Shown here one piece after another: positions 1 through 7,783 of a DNA stretch of 64,000 bases. The DNA is from Blautia schinkii DSM 10518 (GTDB taxonomy: Bacteria > Bacillota > Clostridia > Lachnospirales > Lachnospiraceae). A program made the position numbers and the translations under genes. Each line of letters opens with the position of its first letter. The first letter of the stretch is position 1. A model generated the notes under the pieces. The model was given only the letters and a program-made list of their open reading frames with translations. It was not told the origin of the DNA and did not search any database. The stretch lies in the NCBI GenBank assembly GCA_000702025.1, contig JNKJ01000006.1:174803-238802 (forward strand), given 5' to 3'.

Positions 1-1
1 A

Positions 2-316
2 TTCAGTCCTGCCGCTATTGTGGAACTGCTGTTTTTAACCTTAGCGGCAACGGTAATTTCCCTCATTTTTGGAAGTATGTCAATCCCGCTGGTGTTTAAA
101 TTTGGAGCCGAAAAAGGGCGCGTTTTACTATTGGTATCGTTCCTCATTCCAGCAGCAATTTGTTTTGGGGCATATAAGCTGCTTGCAATACTGGGCGTGG
201 AGCTGACAGATCAGACGGTGTTTATCCTCTTATGCTGTTCCCCGCTTATCGCGTTGGTCTGGAGTTATGGAATGTATCAAATCAGTTATCGGATTTTTTT
301 GAAACAAGAATTGTAA
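2..316 (+). CDS. ABC-2 type transporter permease, C-terminal part
   Basis: The frame is open from the left edge, so the gene begins outside the window and only its last ~105 codons are seen. The product is almost entirely hydrophobic, with about three membrane segments (residues near IPLVFKFG, VLLLVSFLIPAAICFGAY and VFILLCCSPLIALVWSYGMY). The SIPLVFKFGAEKGR stretch resembles small ABC-2 permeases of the ABC2_membrane_5 type (family recognition from memory). It ends 12 bases before the DUF4177 gene. The ATPase partner would lie to the left. The class is fairly safe, the substrate unknown. Confidence 0.6.
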   Translation, partial: FSPAAIVELLFLTLAATVISLIFGSMSIPLVFKFGAEKGRVLLLVSFLIPAAICFGAYKLLAILGVELTDQTVFILLCCSPLIALVWSYGMYQISYRIFLKQEL

Positions 317-328
317 GGAGAGGTTGCT

Positions 329-514
329 ATGAAAAAATATGAGTATGTTAATATCGAATATTCGGCAAAAGGAGTGGTGTTTTCTTATGTTGAAAAGCAT
401 AGGGAAATCATAGACAGTTACGCGGAGAAAGGCTTTCGATACGTCGGTTTTGTCCCTACGGAAGTTGGGGCAAACGGCTGCATCAGAAAGATTGACTTGA
501 TTTTTGAAAAGTAG
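329..514 (+). CDS. DUF4177 domain protein
   Basis: A 61-residue soluble protein starting MKKYEYVNIEY, the typical opening of DUF4177 proteins, which are about this length. An AGGAGAGG ribosome site lies 8 bases upstream of the ATG. It has no signal peptide or membrane segment. It follows the ABC-2 permease closely and is probably co-transcribed. The family has no established biochemical function. Confidence 0.7.
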   Translation: MKKYEYVNIEYSAKGVVFSYVEKHREIIDSYAEKGFRYVGFVPTEVGANGCIRKIDLIFEK

Positions 515-582
515 AAAATGCGGTGACCTTGATTTTGTCAAAGTCACCGCAAATACGTATTTGATGCTATTTATGGTTCTCA

Positions 583-789
583 TCAATCAGAGCCATGAAA
601 GAAGTTCGCAAGTAAACGGAATATATTGTCCGTTGCTTCTGCAAGACTATCAAAAAAATTGTCTTTTGCTTCCACTAAATTCTCAATAACAATGTCTGTG
701 TCATATGCTAAATCTCTGCATGTATTGGAGCAACCCGTCATTAGCATAAGGCATACCAAACACAGAAAAAGTGATAAATATTTTTTCAT
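583..789 (-). CDS. small putative lipoprotein
   Basis: A 68-residue protein with a lysine-starting hydrophobic signal and a lipobox-like LMTGC ending at Cys20, so it is probably lipid-anchored on the outer face of the membrane. The mature part is acidic and short, with no recognised domain. It lies downstream of yxeA on the same strand, 33 bases away, and may be the last gene of the peptide-resistance operon. Immunity lipoproteins often accompany lantibiotic ABC exporters, but this one is not recognisably of that family. Confidence 0.55.
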   Translation of the reverse strand: MKKYLSLFLCLVCLMLMTGCSNTCRDLAYDTDIVIENLVEAKDNFFDSLAEATDNIFRLLANFFHGSD

Positions 790-821
790 TTGATTTATCT
801 CCGTTTGGAAGGGCCTCTGAA

Positions 822-1163
822 CTACTGGTTATAATACTGCTGAACCTTAGCAGGCAATTCCTCATATTTTACTTCCGCCCAGGTCACCACACCCCGAATA
901 AAATTGACTTTCAGACATAGGAACGCATCATCGGTCAAAATACGGCTTGTTTCAAACACAACGTCCTTTTCATTTCCGTTCTTATCGTAGGCCGCCAGCG
1001 TGTATTTATAATTCATTGCTCCATGCGGAGCGATTTCCTGTACCCATCTGTTATCTATTTGCGTATAGTAGTCGTCATTTTGGGTCGCAAGAAAAGCGCC
1101 CCCCATGCAGACGACAACTAATATTGCTGCAATAATGCCTACTACAACTTTTTTTGATTTCAT
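822..1163 (-). CDS. yxeA: YxeA family protein (DUF1093)
   Basis: A 113-residue protein with one N-terminal membrane or signal segment (VVVGIIAAILVVVCMGGAFLA) followed by a small extracytoplasmic domain. Length, the YYTQID start of the mature part and the NYKYTLAAYDKNGNEK segment fit YxeA/DUF1093. These proteins commonly sit beside bacitracin- or lantibiotic-type ABC transporters, as here. A perfect AGGAGG lies 7 bases before the ATG and overlaps the stop of the upstream 29-residue peptide gene, so translation is probably coupled. Its exact role in peptide resistance is not known. Confidence 0.75.
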   Translation of the reverse strand: MKSKKVVVGIIAAILVVVCMGGAFLATQNDDYYTQIDNRWVQEIAPHGAMNYKYTLAAYDKNGNEKDVVFETSRILTDDAFLCLKVNFIRGVVTWAEVKYEELPAKVQQYYNQ

Positions 1164-1175
1164 TTGAAAATCCTC

Positions 1176-1265
1176 CTATGAAATTTCTTTTTCTTTGCTG
1201 CCCATTTTAACAAAGAGCAGAATTGAGGCAAAAATAATACCCAATACAATCATCGCTTTTTTCAT
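1176..1265 (-). CDS. 29-residue membrane peptide in the ABC operon
   Basis: The reverse strand encodes MKKAMIVLGIIFASILLF followed by a charged tail ending in KEKEIS: one membrane helix with a positive start. It fits between the second permease gene (stop 6 bases upstream) and yxeA, whose AGGAGG overlaps its stop codon. Position, spacing and composition argue for a genuine small subunit or regulator of the exporter. No family is recognised. Confidence 0.5.
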   Translation of the reverse strand: MKKAMIVLGIIFASILLFVKMGSKEKEIS

Positions 1266-1271
1266 AACTGG

Positions 1272-2066
1272 CTACCTTGCACTATGATTTCTTTTTTGAA
1301 CCGTTTTCCCAGAATTTTTCTTCTTTTTCTTTGCGGTGGTTACTTCACGATTTTTCGCTGTGAAAACGATAATGAATGTCACGGCCAGTATAAACAGGAT
1401 AGATGCTACGCTCAACAAGATGTTTCCTGTTGGATCACTGCTTCCATCCTGATAACCAATTACGGTAAGGCCTGCTGTAATAGGATATAGATCACGCAGG
1501 CCGTGGCCGGAGGCCATCATTCCAACAAAACCATAAAAGAAAGCAAAGCCAACCCCGGCCATAAAGCTGCCACTTCTCTGTGCGGTAAACGCGATAATAG
1601 GCATGACCGCAATATAAGAAATCATATTGATCCCGATCATCTGAAAAAGCACCTGTACCATACCGCCGATAGAAAATCCGGGAAATCCGCTGGCAAAGAA
1701 AACAATGAGCGTGAACAGGAATTCGATAACGGAAAGTGCTACCGCCATACATCCAACAGCAATCAGTTTCCCAATCAGCATTTTCCGAAAGGAAACAGGG
1801 ATTGTGAGAATATTTTTCAGCGTGTCGTCTGTACGCTCCCGGTCAATGATATATCCGGCGATCAATGCGATTGTTGCAGGATATATTAGAACTAAATTGT
1901 TCCAAATCACACTGGAAGAAAAGTTCATGAGCGTATGGGTTGCCCCGTCAGAGGCCGTTGCCATAAACCGGGCAAGCAGCACGACGGTAAACATCGTTGC
2001 TACGCCAATCCAGATTACGGAGTACCGCTTCATTTTGTAAAATTCTGTCCTTATAATACTTGTCAT
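1272..2066 (-). CDS. lantibiotic-type ABC transporter permease, second subunit
   Basis: A 264-residue membrane protein with about six helices and a cytoplasmic ERTDDTLKNILTIPVSFRKMLIGK loop typical of the MutE/EpiE/SpaE permease group. The ATG of MTSIIRTEFYKMKRY is chosen because GAGGTGAGG precedes it; an upstream extension overlapping the previous gene is unlikely. The C-terminus is lysine-rich. It pairs with the adjacent permease and the ATPase to form an exporter that would remove cationic peptides from the membrane. The specific peptide cannot be inferred. Confidence 0.8.
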   Translation of the reverse strand: MTSIIRTEFYKMKRYSVIWIGVATMFTVVLLARFMATASDGATHTLMNFSSSVIWNNLVLIYPATIALIAGYIIDRERTDDTLKNILTIPVSFRKMLIGKLIAVGCMAVALSVIEFLFTLIVFFASGFPGFSIGGMVQVLFQMIGINMISYIAVMPIIAFTAQRSGSFMAGVGFAFFYGFVGMMASGHGLRDLYPITAGLTVIGYQDGSSDPTGNILLSVASILFILAVTFIIVFTAKNREVTTAKKKKKNSGKTVQKRNHSAR

Positions 2067-2076
2067 TTTCCTCACC

Positions 2077-2862
2077 TCAACTTTCACGCTTGCTGTAAAT
2101 TCTGATAATTGCCAGATAGGACAATACCCCAATAATGATAATGGTTAATGTGACAAGCCAAAAGGGCATAAAATAAGGCTCCATTGCAGAATACGCAGGG
2201 GTTCCGGGAGCAGCAAACAGGGCAGCTTGCCAACGGTAAATGATAGGGGCTGGCAGGATGCTTGTAATCAGCCGCATCATGGGGTCAGTCGTGGCAAACA
2301 TTCCTCCATACGCAAGCATAAAATCAAACATCGTATAGAAAAATGTTAAGATAACCGAGAAAATATAGGAACGGTTAAAGCCGACAATCGCAATGACAAC
2401 GGGTAAAATGCTTGTAGTGTAGAGTAGTGCCGTAAGGATTGCTATGCTAAAGTTTTCTGCTATGTTTGTCAGCTCGCTTCCGGCAATCAGGCCGCCAATC
2501 ATTGACGAAACCATAGTGGCAAAGGCAAAAATCAGTCCCAAAATATAAAGCACAGCGATTTTTGCGGTAGCAATCTTAGCTGGGGAAGTAGGGATAATGC
2601 GTAGGTTTTTCAAAGTATCGTTATCCCGTTCCATGAAAAATAGCATGGCCGCAATGATACCTAAAACCGCCGGAAGCATGATGGGCATACCCATAGTAAC
2701 CAGCAAGCCGAAAACTGCTTCAAAGCCGGTAAAGTTACCCATGCTTCCAGCCAGTACAAGAGCCGTAAACGGAATTGGGAACAGAAGTGCGGCGAAAATC
2801 ACAAATGATACAAAGTGTTTCCGCTTTAACTTCCGCATCTCGCATTGGATCAGTTTAAGCAA
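2077..2862 (-). CDS. lantibiotic-type ABC transporter permease, first subunit
   Basis: About 261 residues with six predicted helices and the family motif ERDNDTLKNLRIIPTSPAKIATAK. No ATG fits. A TTG at 2862 has a GGTGAGGGG ribosome site and overlaps the last codons of the ATPase gene, giving translational coupling. It is homologous in plan to the downstream permease, as in the two-permease lantibiotic immunity (FEG) and BcrABC-like exporters. The start codon is inferred, the family call is firm. Confidence 0.78.
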   Translation of the reverse strand: MLKLIQCEMRKLKRKHFVSFVIFAALLFPIPFTALVLAGSMGNFTGFEAVFGLLVTMGMPIMLPAVLGIIAAMLFFMERDNDTLKNLRIIPTSPAKIATAKIAVLYILGLIFAFATMVSSMIGGLIAGSELTNIAENFSIAILTALLYTTSILPVVIAIVGFNRSYIFSVILTFFYTMFDFMLAYGGMFATTDPMMRLITSILPAPIIYRWQAALFAAPGTPAYSAMEPYFMPFWLVTLTIIIIGVLSYLAIIRIYSKRES

Positions 2863-3778
2863 TCCCCTCACCCCCTGTAATTCTCTTGAAGTAATCCTCC
2901 AAAGTATCCTCGCAGAGATGGGCTTCCCAAACGTCAATGCCAGCTTCAATAAATGTGCGGTTAATTCTCGCTACAGGCAGGGCTGTATCATAAAGATACA
3001 GATTCTTGTCATCCATAAGCTGGATGTTTTTGCTCTGAAATGTTGCGGCAATAATCTGTGCAGCCTTTTGTGCATCCGATACGCAGAAATGGATGTACTT
3101 CGCGTTTTTACTCTCCAGCGCTTTTAGGCTTTCTTCCTCCAGCAAATTACCGTGGTCGATAATTCCAACATCATCAGCCAACAGGGAAATTTCAGAAAGG
3201 ATGTGGCTGGAAATCAAGATCGTTTTCCCTGTGGCATCGCACAATTCCCGGATAAAATCGCGCACCTCTGCAATACCGATGGGGTCAAGGCCGTTGATCG
3301 GTTCATCCAAAATCAACAGTTCGGGATTGTGCATGACGGCCAATGCAATAGCTAAACGCTGCTTCATACCGAGAGAATATTGCGAAAATAATTTCTTGTC
3401 CCGGTAAGGCAGGTTGACAACTTCCAAAGCATTTTTGATGTATTGCGGGCTTTTCAATCCCCGCAGGTCGGCAAAAATTTTCAGGTTTTCCGTTCCTGTC
3501 AAATTGGGATAAAAACCCGGTGACTCGATCAGACAGCCAATTCGGGGCAGGATTTCCTTTTCATTGCCATGAATTGGCTTACCGAAAATCTCCACTTCAC
3601 CGGACGTGGGAGCTGTCAGTCCCAGCAGCATCCGCATGGTCGTTGTCTTGCCTGCACCATTGCGTCCCAGAAGTCCATAGATACGACCTTTTTTTACATG
3701 AATATTCAGATGGGAAACGCTGTTCTGATTTCCGTATTTTTTCGTCAGATCATGCGTTTCAATAATGTAATCACTCAT
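2855..3778 (-). CDS. ABC transporter ATPase, bacitracin/lantibiotic resistance type
   Basis: A 307-residue ATPase. Walker A is GRNGAGKTT near residue 38, the signature region is the degenerate YSLGMKQRLAIA, Walker B is LLILDEP with the following INGLDP, and the switch histidine lies in ILISSHIL. A C-terminal extension of ~90 residues follows, as in BcrA/SpaF-like proteins. It is the first gene of a leftward operon with two permeases, a small peptide and yxeA, and is divergent from a response regulator and kinase that probably control it. It powers export of envelope-active peptides. Confidence 0.87.
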   Translation of the reverse strand: MSDYIIETHDLTKKYGNQNSVSHLNIHVKKGRIYGLLGRNGAGKTTTMRMLLGLTAPTSGEVEIFGKPIHGNEKEILPRIGCLIESPGFYPNLTGTENLKIFADLRGLKSPQYIKNALEVVNLPYRDKKLFSQYSLGMKQRLAIALAVMHNPELLILDEPINGLDPIGIAEVRDFIRELCDATGKTILISSHILSEISLLADDVGIIDHGNLLEEESLKALESKNAKYIHFCVSDAQKAAQIIAATFQSKNIQLMDDKNLYLYDTALPVARINRTFIEAGIDVWEAHLCEDTLEDYFKRITGGEGIA

Positions 3779-3823
3779 ATAGCTTGCGCCTCCTTTTTGT
3801 TTTCGTTATCAGCATAGCACATC

Positions 3824-3865
3824 AACTTTGAGATAACTTTGAGCCAACTTTGAATTTACTTTGAG
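3824..3865 (-). promoter_or_regulatory. four direct ACTTTGAG-like operator boxes at 11-bp pitch
   Basis: Nine-base boxes at 3824, 3835, 3846 and 3857 read AACTTTGAG, AACTTTGAG, AACTTTGAA and TACTTTGAG, each exactly 11 bp apart, so all lie on one DNA face. They sit in the divergent intergenic region, just upstream of a TATGCT -10 for the leftward ABC operon that has no good -35. This is the layout of an OmpR-type activator site. The response regulator encoded next door is the obvious candidate. Confidence 0.65.
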
Positions 3866-3880
3866 ACTTCAAGGCCAGAA

Positions 3881-3909
3881 TAGTCAATCTGTCCATCTTG
3901 CGGTATAAT
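3881..3909 (+). promoter_or_regulatory. promoter of the response regulator/kinase operon
   Basis: TAGTCA, a 17-bp spacer and a perfect TATAAT lie 26 bases before the response regulator start. The -35 is weak. Confidence 0.5.
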
Positions 3910-3934
3910 ATAAACAGAAAAAAGGTGGTGACTT

Positions 3935-4630
3935 ATGAACGATAGAATGATTCTTGTGGTAGACGATGAAACTGAGCTGTTGGAAATGGTGAGATCCATT
4001 TTTATGAGAGCCGGCTTTACGCAAGTGTTGACGGTATCCTCTGGTGAAGCTGCTCTGAAAGTATGTAAAGAGAAGCAGCCGGATATGGTGATCCTTGATG
4101 TTATGATGCCAGGCATGGATGGATTTGCCACACTAAAAGAATTGCGAAAGATAAGCAAAATCCCGGTTCTCATGCTGACAGCTCGCGGTGAAGCGGAGGA
4201 CAAATTTGCGGGTTTTGAAAATGGAGCGGACGATTACCTGTTGAAACCATTTCTGCCGAAGGAATTATTATTCCGGGTGCAGGCCATATTGAAGCGGGCC
4301 TATCCTGGGAAGGATCGCAAAGTGTTCTTTGATACAGCAACCGTTGATTTGGAAAAAGCAATGGTTCAACGAAATGGGGAAAGTATCTCACTGACGGCCA
4401 AGGAGTTCCAACTTTTTGAAAAGCTGTATGAAAACGCAGGCCGAATCGTTACTACCGGCGCACTGTGTCAGGCGATTTGCGGCGACTTCTGGCAGGGATA
4501 TGAGAGTACGTTAGCAACCCATATCCGGCATTTGAGGGAAAAGATTGAAGAAAATCCCTCAAAGCCGATTGCCCTTGTGACGATTAAGGGGATCGGGTAC
4601 CGCCTGAATATTAAGGGGGCGCAGACGTGA
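3935..4630 (+). CDS. OmpR-family response regulator
   Basis: 231 residues. The N-terminal receiver domain has the acidic pair in VVDDE, the phospho-acceptor Asp in MVILDVMMPGMDG and the conserved Lys in LLKPF. The C-terminal winged-helix domain ends with STLATHIRHLREKIEENP and IKGIGYRLN. AAAAGGTGGTG precedes the ATG. It overlaps the kinase gene by 4 bases. It probably binds the four 11-bp boxes upstream and activates the divergent exporter operon in response to a peptide antibiotic. Confidence 0.9.
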   Translation: MNDRMILVVDDETELLEMVRSIFMRAGFTQVLTVSSGEAALKVCKEKQPDMVILDVMMPGMDGFATLKELRKISKIPVLMLTARGEAEDKFAGFENGADDYLLKPFLPKELLFRVQAILKRAYPGKDRKVFFDTATVDLEKAMVQRNGESISLTAKEFQLFEKLYENAGRIVTTGALCQAICGDFWQGYESTLATHIRHLREKIEENPSKPIALVTIKGIGYRLNIKGAQT

Positions 4631-5994
4631 ACACATCAGAACGATTTTTTCGCCGTTATATATTTTCCACAGTTAGGATTATAGTTCTTTTTCTGGCTGT
4701 CAATGCACTGTTAGTAGCTTCCTATTTTGTAATAGCTTATTTAGGTAATGTGGCAACATCCAAATTTCCAATCGAGGATTTTTCAAATCATATCATGGCA
4801 ACAGATGGGGAATTCAGTGCAGATACACAAGCGAAAGAAATGCTGAATAATTTTGAAGCGTGGGCTATGATCTTAGATGATGATGGCACTGTCGTTTGGG
4901 AAGAAAATCTGCCGGAAGAATTACCACGCCATTATTCCTCAATGGATATTGCCATGTTTAGTCGCTGGTATCTTGATGATTATCCGACCAATATTGCAAA
5001 ACGACAGGATGGGCTTTTGGTGATCGGCTTGCCTCCAGAAAGCGTTGTGAATTACTATTTTTCTTTCAAGGCGCAATATATTTGGCCTATGCTATTCGGA
5101 TTAACGGCGGTATTCTGTATCAATATTTTTTTGATGATATATTTGTTTATCCGCAATGCCCGCCGGGTAGAAAAAGCTATGGCGCCGATTTTGAGAGGCA
5201 TTCGGCATCTATCAGTTGGAAAGCCTGTCCATCTGGAAGAAACCGGCGAGTTAGCAGAAATCAATGCTGGTTTGAATAAGGCCGGTGACTATTTGCTGAA
5301 AAAGGATAATACCCGTGCAGACTGGATCAGGGGAATTTCCCATGATATACGCACACCGCTTTCTGTGATTTTGGGATATGCAAGCGAAATAGAAGACACT
5401 TCTTCTTTGCCGGAAGCTGTCCGAAACCAGGCTGGGATAATCCGGAGACACAGTGAACGGCTAAAAGATTTAGTGGCTGATTTGAATTTGACAACTAAAT
5501 TAGAATATTCCATGCAGCCTATGCAAAAACAAAGCCTTGACCCGATAGAATTAGCACGTCAGGTTGTCAGTGAGGTATTGAATGATGGTCTATCAGAACT
5601 TTACGAGTTGGAATTATCAGAAGATAATCCCGGTAAAAACATCTCGATTTTCGGGGATCAGGTTTTACTTAATCGGATGCTGAATAATTTGATAAGAAAT
5701 TGTATTGTCCATAATCCCGATGGGTGTAAAATACAGATTTCTGTTGGCAGTAATGATGCAAGCTGTACTTTTTCCGTTATGGACAATGGTTATGGAGTGA
5801 GTGAACTGCAATTAAACGCCTTGAACAGTGACGAGGATATTTCCAGTACACAAAAACAGACAGATGAAGCGGAACATGGTTTGGGTCTTAAAATTGTGCG
5901 GCAGATTGTGAAAGTACATCATGGGGATGTTTTCTTTTCTGGTGCGATCCCACATGGATTGATCGTCAGTATTCACCTGCCTATGAAACTATAA
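4627..5994 (+). CDS. sensor histidine kinase
   Basis: 455 residues. Two membrane segments (about 14-38 and 152-174) flank a ~110-residue extracytoplasmic sensor. The H-box is GISHDIRTPLSVILGY, the N-box LNRMLNNLIRN, and the G-boxes are MDNGYG and HGLGLKIVRQI. Start codon GTG at 4627, overlapping the regulator's stop. The large external domain differs from the short-loop BceS-type kinase near 34.5 kb, suggesting direct ligand sensing rather than sensing through the transporter. Confidence 0.88.
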   Translation: MNTSERFFRRYIFSTVRIIVLFLAVNALLVASYFVIAYLGNVATSKFPIEDFSNHIMATDGEFSADTQAKEMLNNFEAWAMILDDDGTVVWEENLPEELPRHYSSMDIAMFSRWYLDDYPTNIAKRQDGLLVIGLPPESVVNYYFSFKAQYIWPMLFGLTAVFCINIFLMIYLFIRNARRVEKAMAPILRGIRHLSVGKPVHLEETGELAEINAGLNKAGDYLLKKDNTRADWIRGISHDIRTPLSVILGYASEIEDTSSLPEAVRNQAGIIRRHSERLKDLVADLNLTTKLEYSMQPMQKQSLDPIELARQVVSEVLNDGLSELYELELSEDNPGKNISIFGDQVLLNRMLNNLIRNCIVHNPDGCKIQISVGSNDASCTFSVMDNGYGVSELQLNALNSDEDISSTQKQTDEAEHGLGLKIVRQIVKVHHGDVFFSGAIPHGLIVSIHLPMKL

Positions 5995-6303
5995 AATCTT
6001 TACTGTTTACTCTGCTAAAAATTCACAAAAAATAGGACAATAGAAGGATACATCGGGAAAGAAAGCAGAATCCTCCCTGTTACAATTTACACAACAAACG
6101 CAGATGGAAGAAGTCCACTGCTTAGTCAGGTGAATTGAAGGGGAGGAGGTGCAGTATCCTTATAGAGGGAATAAAAATTCTCCTTACACTGTTGTCCGTG
6201 GTTGAACATAAGTCTTACAACTGAATATTGTTTGGCGGCCTGTTCAAAAGCGTAAACAACAAAAGCACCGATGCCTGATATTATATCGGTATCGGTGCTT
6301 TCT
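5995..6303. other. gap between kinase and XRE genes; possible gene remnant and terminator
   Basis: No convincing complete gene. Bases near 6048-6139 can be read as an open tail (RILPVTIYTTNADGRSPLL) ending in TGA without a start or ribosome site, so perhaps a remnant left at a boundary. The stem AAAGCACCGAT/ATCGGTGCTTT at 6262-6301, read on the minus strand, ends in a T-run and would terminate the XRE gene. Confidence 0.35.
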
Positions 6304-6906
6304 TCATTGCTGTTCAGGATAAAAAGCAAGCCATTTGGCTCCGTAAGTGTCCAAATAAAACCGATTCCCATACTCATTTTGGACAAAATGCTTTTTGACC
6401 TGATACCAGCCCCGCAATTCATTCCGCAAATCTGAGTCTGGAGAGATTGGCTCCAGCCATATCCGGGTAAACTGCTGGATCTCAGATAAGATTAGCGGTT
6501 TTCCGGATGGCAGGCTCGGTTCGGAAAATAACTGGGGCAGCGTAAACAGCCTTTTGGCGTCAGCAAACGGAACGGTCTGTCCATTTGAGAGCATTAGAGT
6601 ATGATTGCCGGCATCAACCAGCATCCATCCGTACTCCGCAGACCAGACCGGTTTTCCATGAAAGACTGGAAGGGTTTCCGGAGCAATCGGTACAGATTGG
6701 ACCGAGATCCCCTGCTCTGACCGTCCGAGGAGAAAATCCGTTGTTACACCATAGAGATCAGACATTTTCTCAAGTCCGTCAATGGAAGGAGACTTGCGTT
6801 CTCCCTCCCATGCGCTTAGGGTCGGCTGAGAGATGCCGAGTTTTTCGGCAGCCTCTGTCATCTTTAATTTGTTGATTAGCCGTGCTTGTTTGAATTGTCT
6901 TGGCAT
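6304..6906 (-). CDS. XRE-family transcriptional regulator with C-terminal extension
   Basis: 200 residues. The N-terminal helix-turn-helix is LKMTEAAEKLGISQPTLSAW (about residues 14-33), followed by YGVTTDFLLGR, the usual end of the Cro/CI-like domain. The C-terminal ~120 residues form a domain I cannot name, ending in WLAFYPEQQ. CACCACCTTT on the plus strand gives a GGTGGTGG-type ribosome site. It probably regulates its own promoter through the three CTG(C/T)AAA repeats just upstream. It may be an element-level regulator or control the neighbouring nucleotidyltransferase pair. Confidence 0.82.
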   Translation of the reverse strand: MPRQFKQARLINKLKMTEAAEKLGISQPTLSAWEGERKSPSIDGLEKMSDLYGVTTDFLLGRSEQGISVQSVPIAPETLPVFHGKPVWSAEYGWMLVDAGNHTLMLSNGQTVPFADAKRLFTLPQLFSEPSLPSGKPLILSEIQQFTRIWLEPISPDSDLRNELRGWYQVKKHFVQNEYGNRFYLDTYGAKWLAFYPEQQ

Positions 6907-6964
6907 CTGTCCACCACCTTTGGTTTTTTGCTTGTATGAATACCGTCAGTTGCTTATAATACAA

Positions 6965-6994
6965 TTTACAGTTCGTTTGCAGTCTTATTTGCAG
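6965..6994 (-). promoter_or_regulatory. three helically phased repeats upstream of the XRE gene
   Basis: TTTACAG at 6965, TTTGCAG at 6976 and TTTGCAG at 6988 (CTGYAAA on the coding strand) are 11 and 12 bp apart. Two of them are followed by TCGTTT. They lie next to a TATTAT/TATAAG -10 for the leftward XRE gene, suiting autoregulation. This is inference from pattern and position. Confidence 0.4.
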
Positions 6995-7012
6995 TTCGTT
7001 TTTTGCTGGAAT

Positions 7013-7768
7013 TTAATTTGCTATGTACATGTTATTGTAGATGTCGAGAATCGAATCTTTTGAACGGTGAATTCCGATATCTTCCAGCCGGATGTCCGTT
7101 TCGCGCATTTGCGCAATAAAGTTTTGGATGTCCGCTCCAACAGAGTGTGGTACTGAAACCTTCAGGTCTTCCCGGATTAGCGGAAAAAGACGGAATACAT
7201 CCAGACGGTGCTTACGGATATCACGGGAATTTACATGAAGCCCTTGTTCCTTTTTATCCTTTAGATCAAGCCACGCTTTCATTTTTAGGGGAATGATGTG
7301 TTCGGCATCCAGAATAGAGATACCATCCGTGATGGTTCTTCCATCCAAAAGGAAATGATAGTAGTCGTCATTCAGAAGGATAGCCGACAGGCTGGACACT
7401 TCGTCATCAATATGCAGGGGCATGAGATAGGAATCTGGCTGAAGCTTCACATGATTCTGCGGCCTTGAGAAAAGCTCTATCATTTTAGGATAAGATGGGT
7501 TGGCAGGGTCAATAAAGCGATAGAACTCAGGCTGGCCAGTGCTTCGCTGCCTGGCGTGGTAGCCTCCGGCTTCAATGAAATCCCAGAATGCTTTTGCAAA
7601 TTCTGTAGTCAGGGCTTCCACGGTAATTACCATGTCGATATCAACGGTCTGGCGGAAGTCAAGTCCGGCGTCTGACATAAGCAGGTCGCAGGCGAATCCA
7701 CCGATAACCGTATACTGGTCCTTAAAATTGTTAAAATGCTCTCTGAAAATATCTATTCCTTTTACCAT
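7013..7768 (-). CDS. nucleotidyltransferase, toxin-like (AbiEii/COG4861-type)
   Basis: 251 residues with a minimal nucleotidyltransferase core: VIGGFACDLLM (the Gly-Gly loop) near residue 21 and the metal-binding pair in VDIDMVI near residue 42. A further acidic segment is ILDAEHIIPLKMKAW. It starts 15 bases downstream of a winged-helix gene on the same strand, the arrangement of AbiE-type systems in which the second gene is the NTase toxin. Known relatives transfer nucleotides to tRNA or protein. The substrate here is unknown. The toxin role is inferred from gene order. Confidence 0.65.
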   Translation of the reverse strand: MVKGIDIFREHFNNFKDQYTVIGGFACDLLMSDAGLDFRQTVDIDMVITVEALTTEFAKAFWDFIEAGGYHARQRSTGQPEFYRFIDPANPSYPKMIELFSRPQNHVKLQPDSYLMPLHIDDEVSSLSAILLNDDYYHFLLDGRTITDGISILDAEHIIPLKMKAWLDLKDKKEQGLHVNSRDIRKHRLDVFRLFPLIREDLKVSVPHSVGADIQNFIAQMRETDIRLEDIGIHRSKDSILDIYNNMYIAN

Positions 7769-7783
7769 AAGTGTTTCTCCCTG

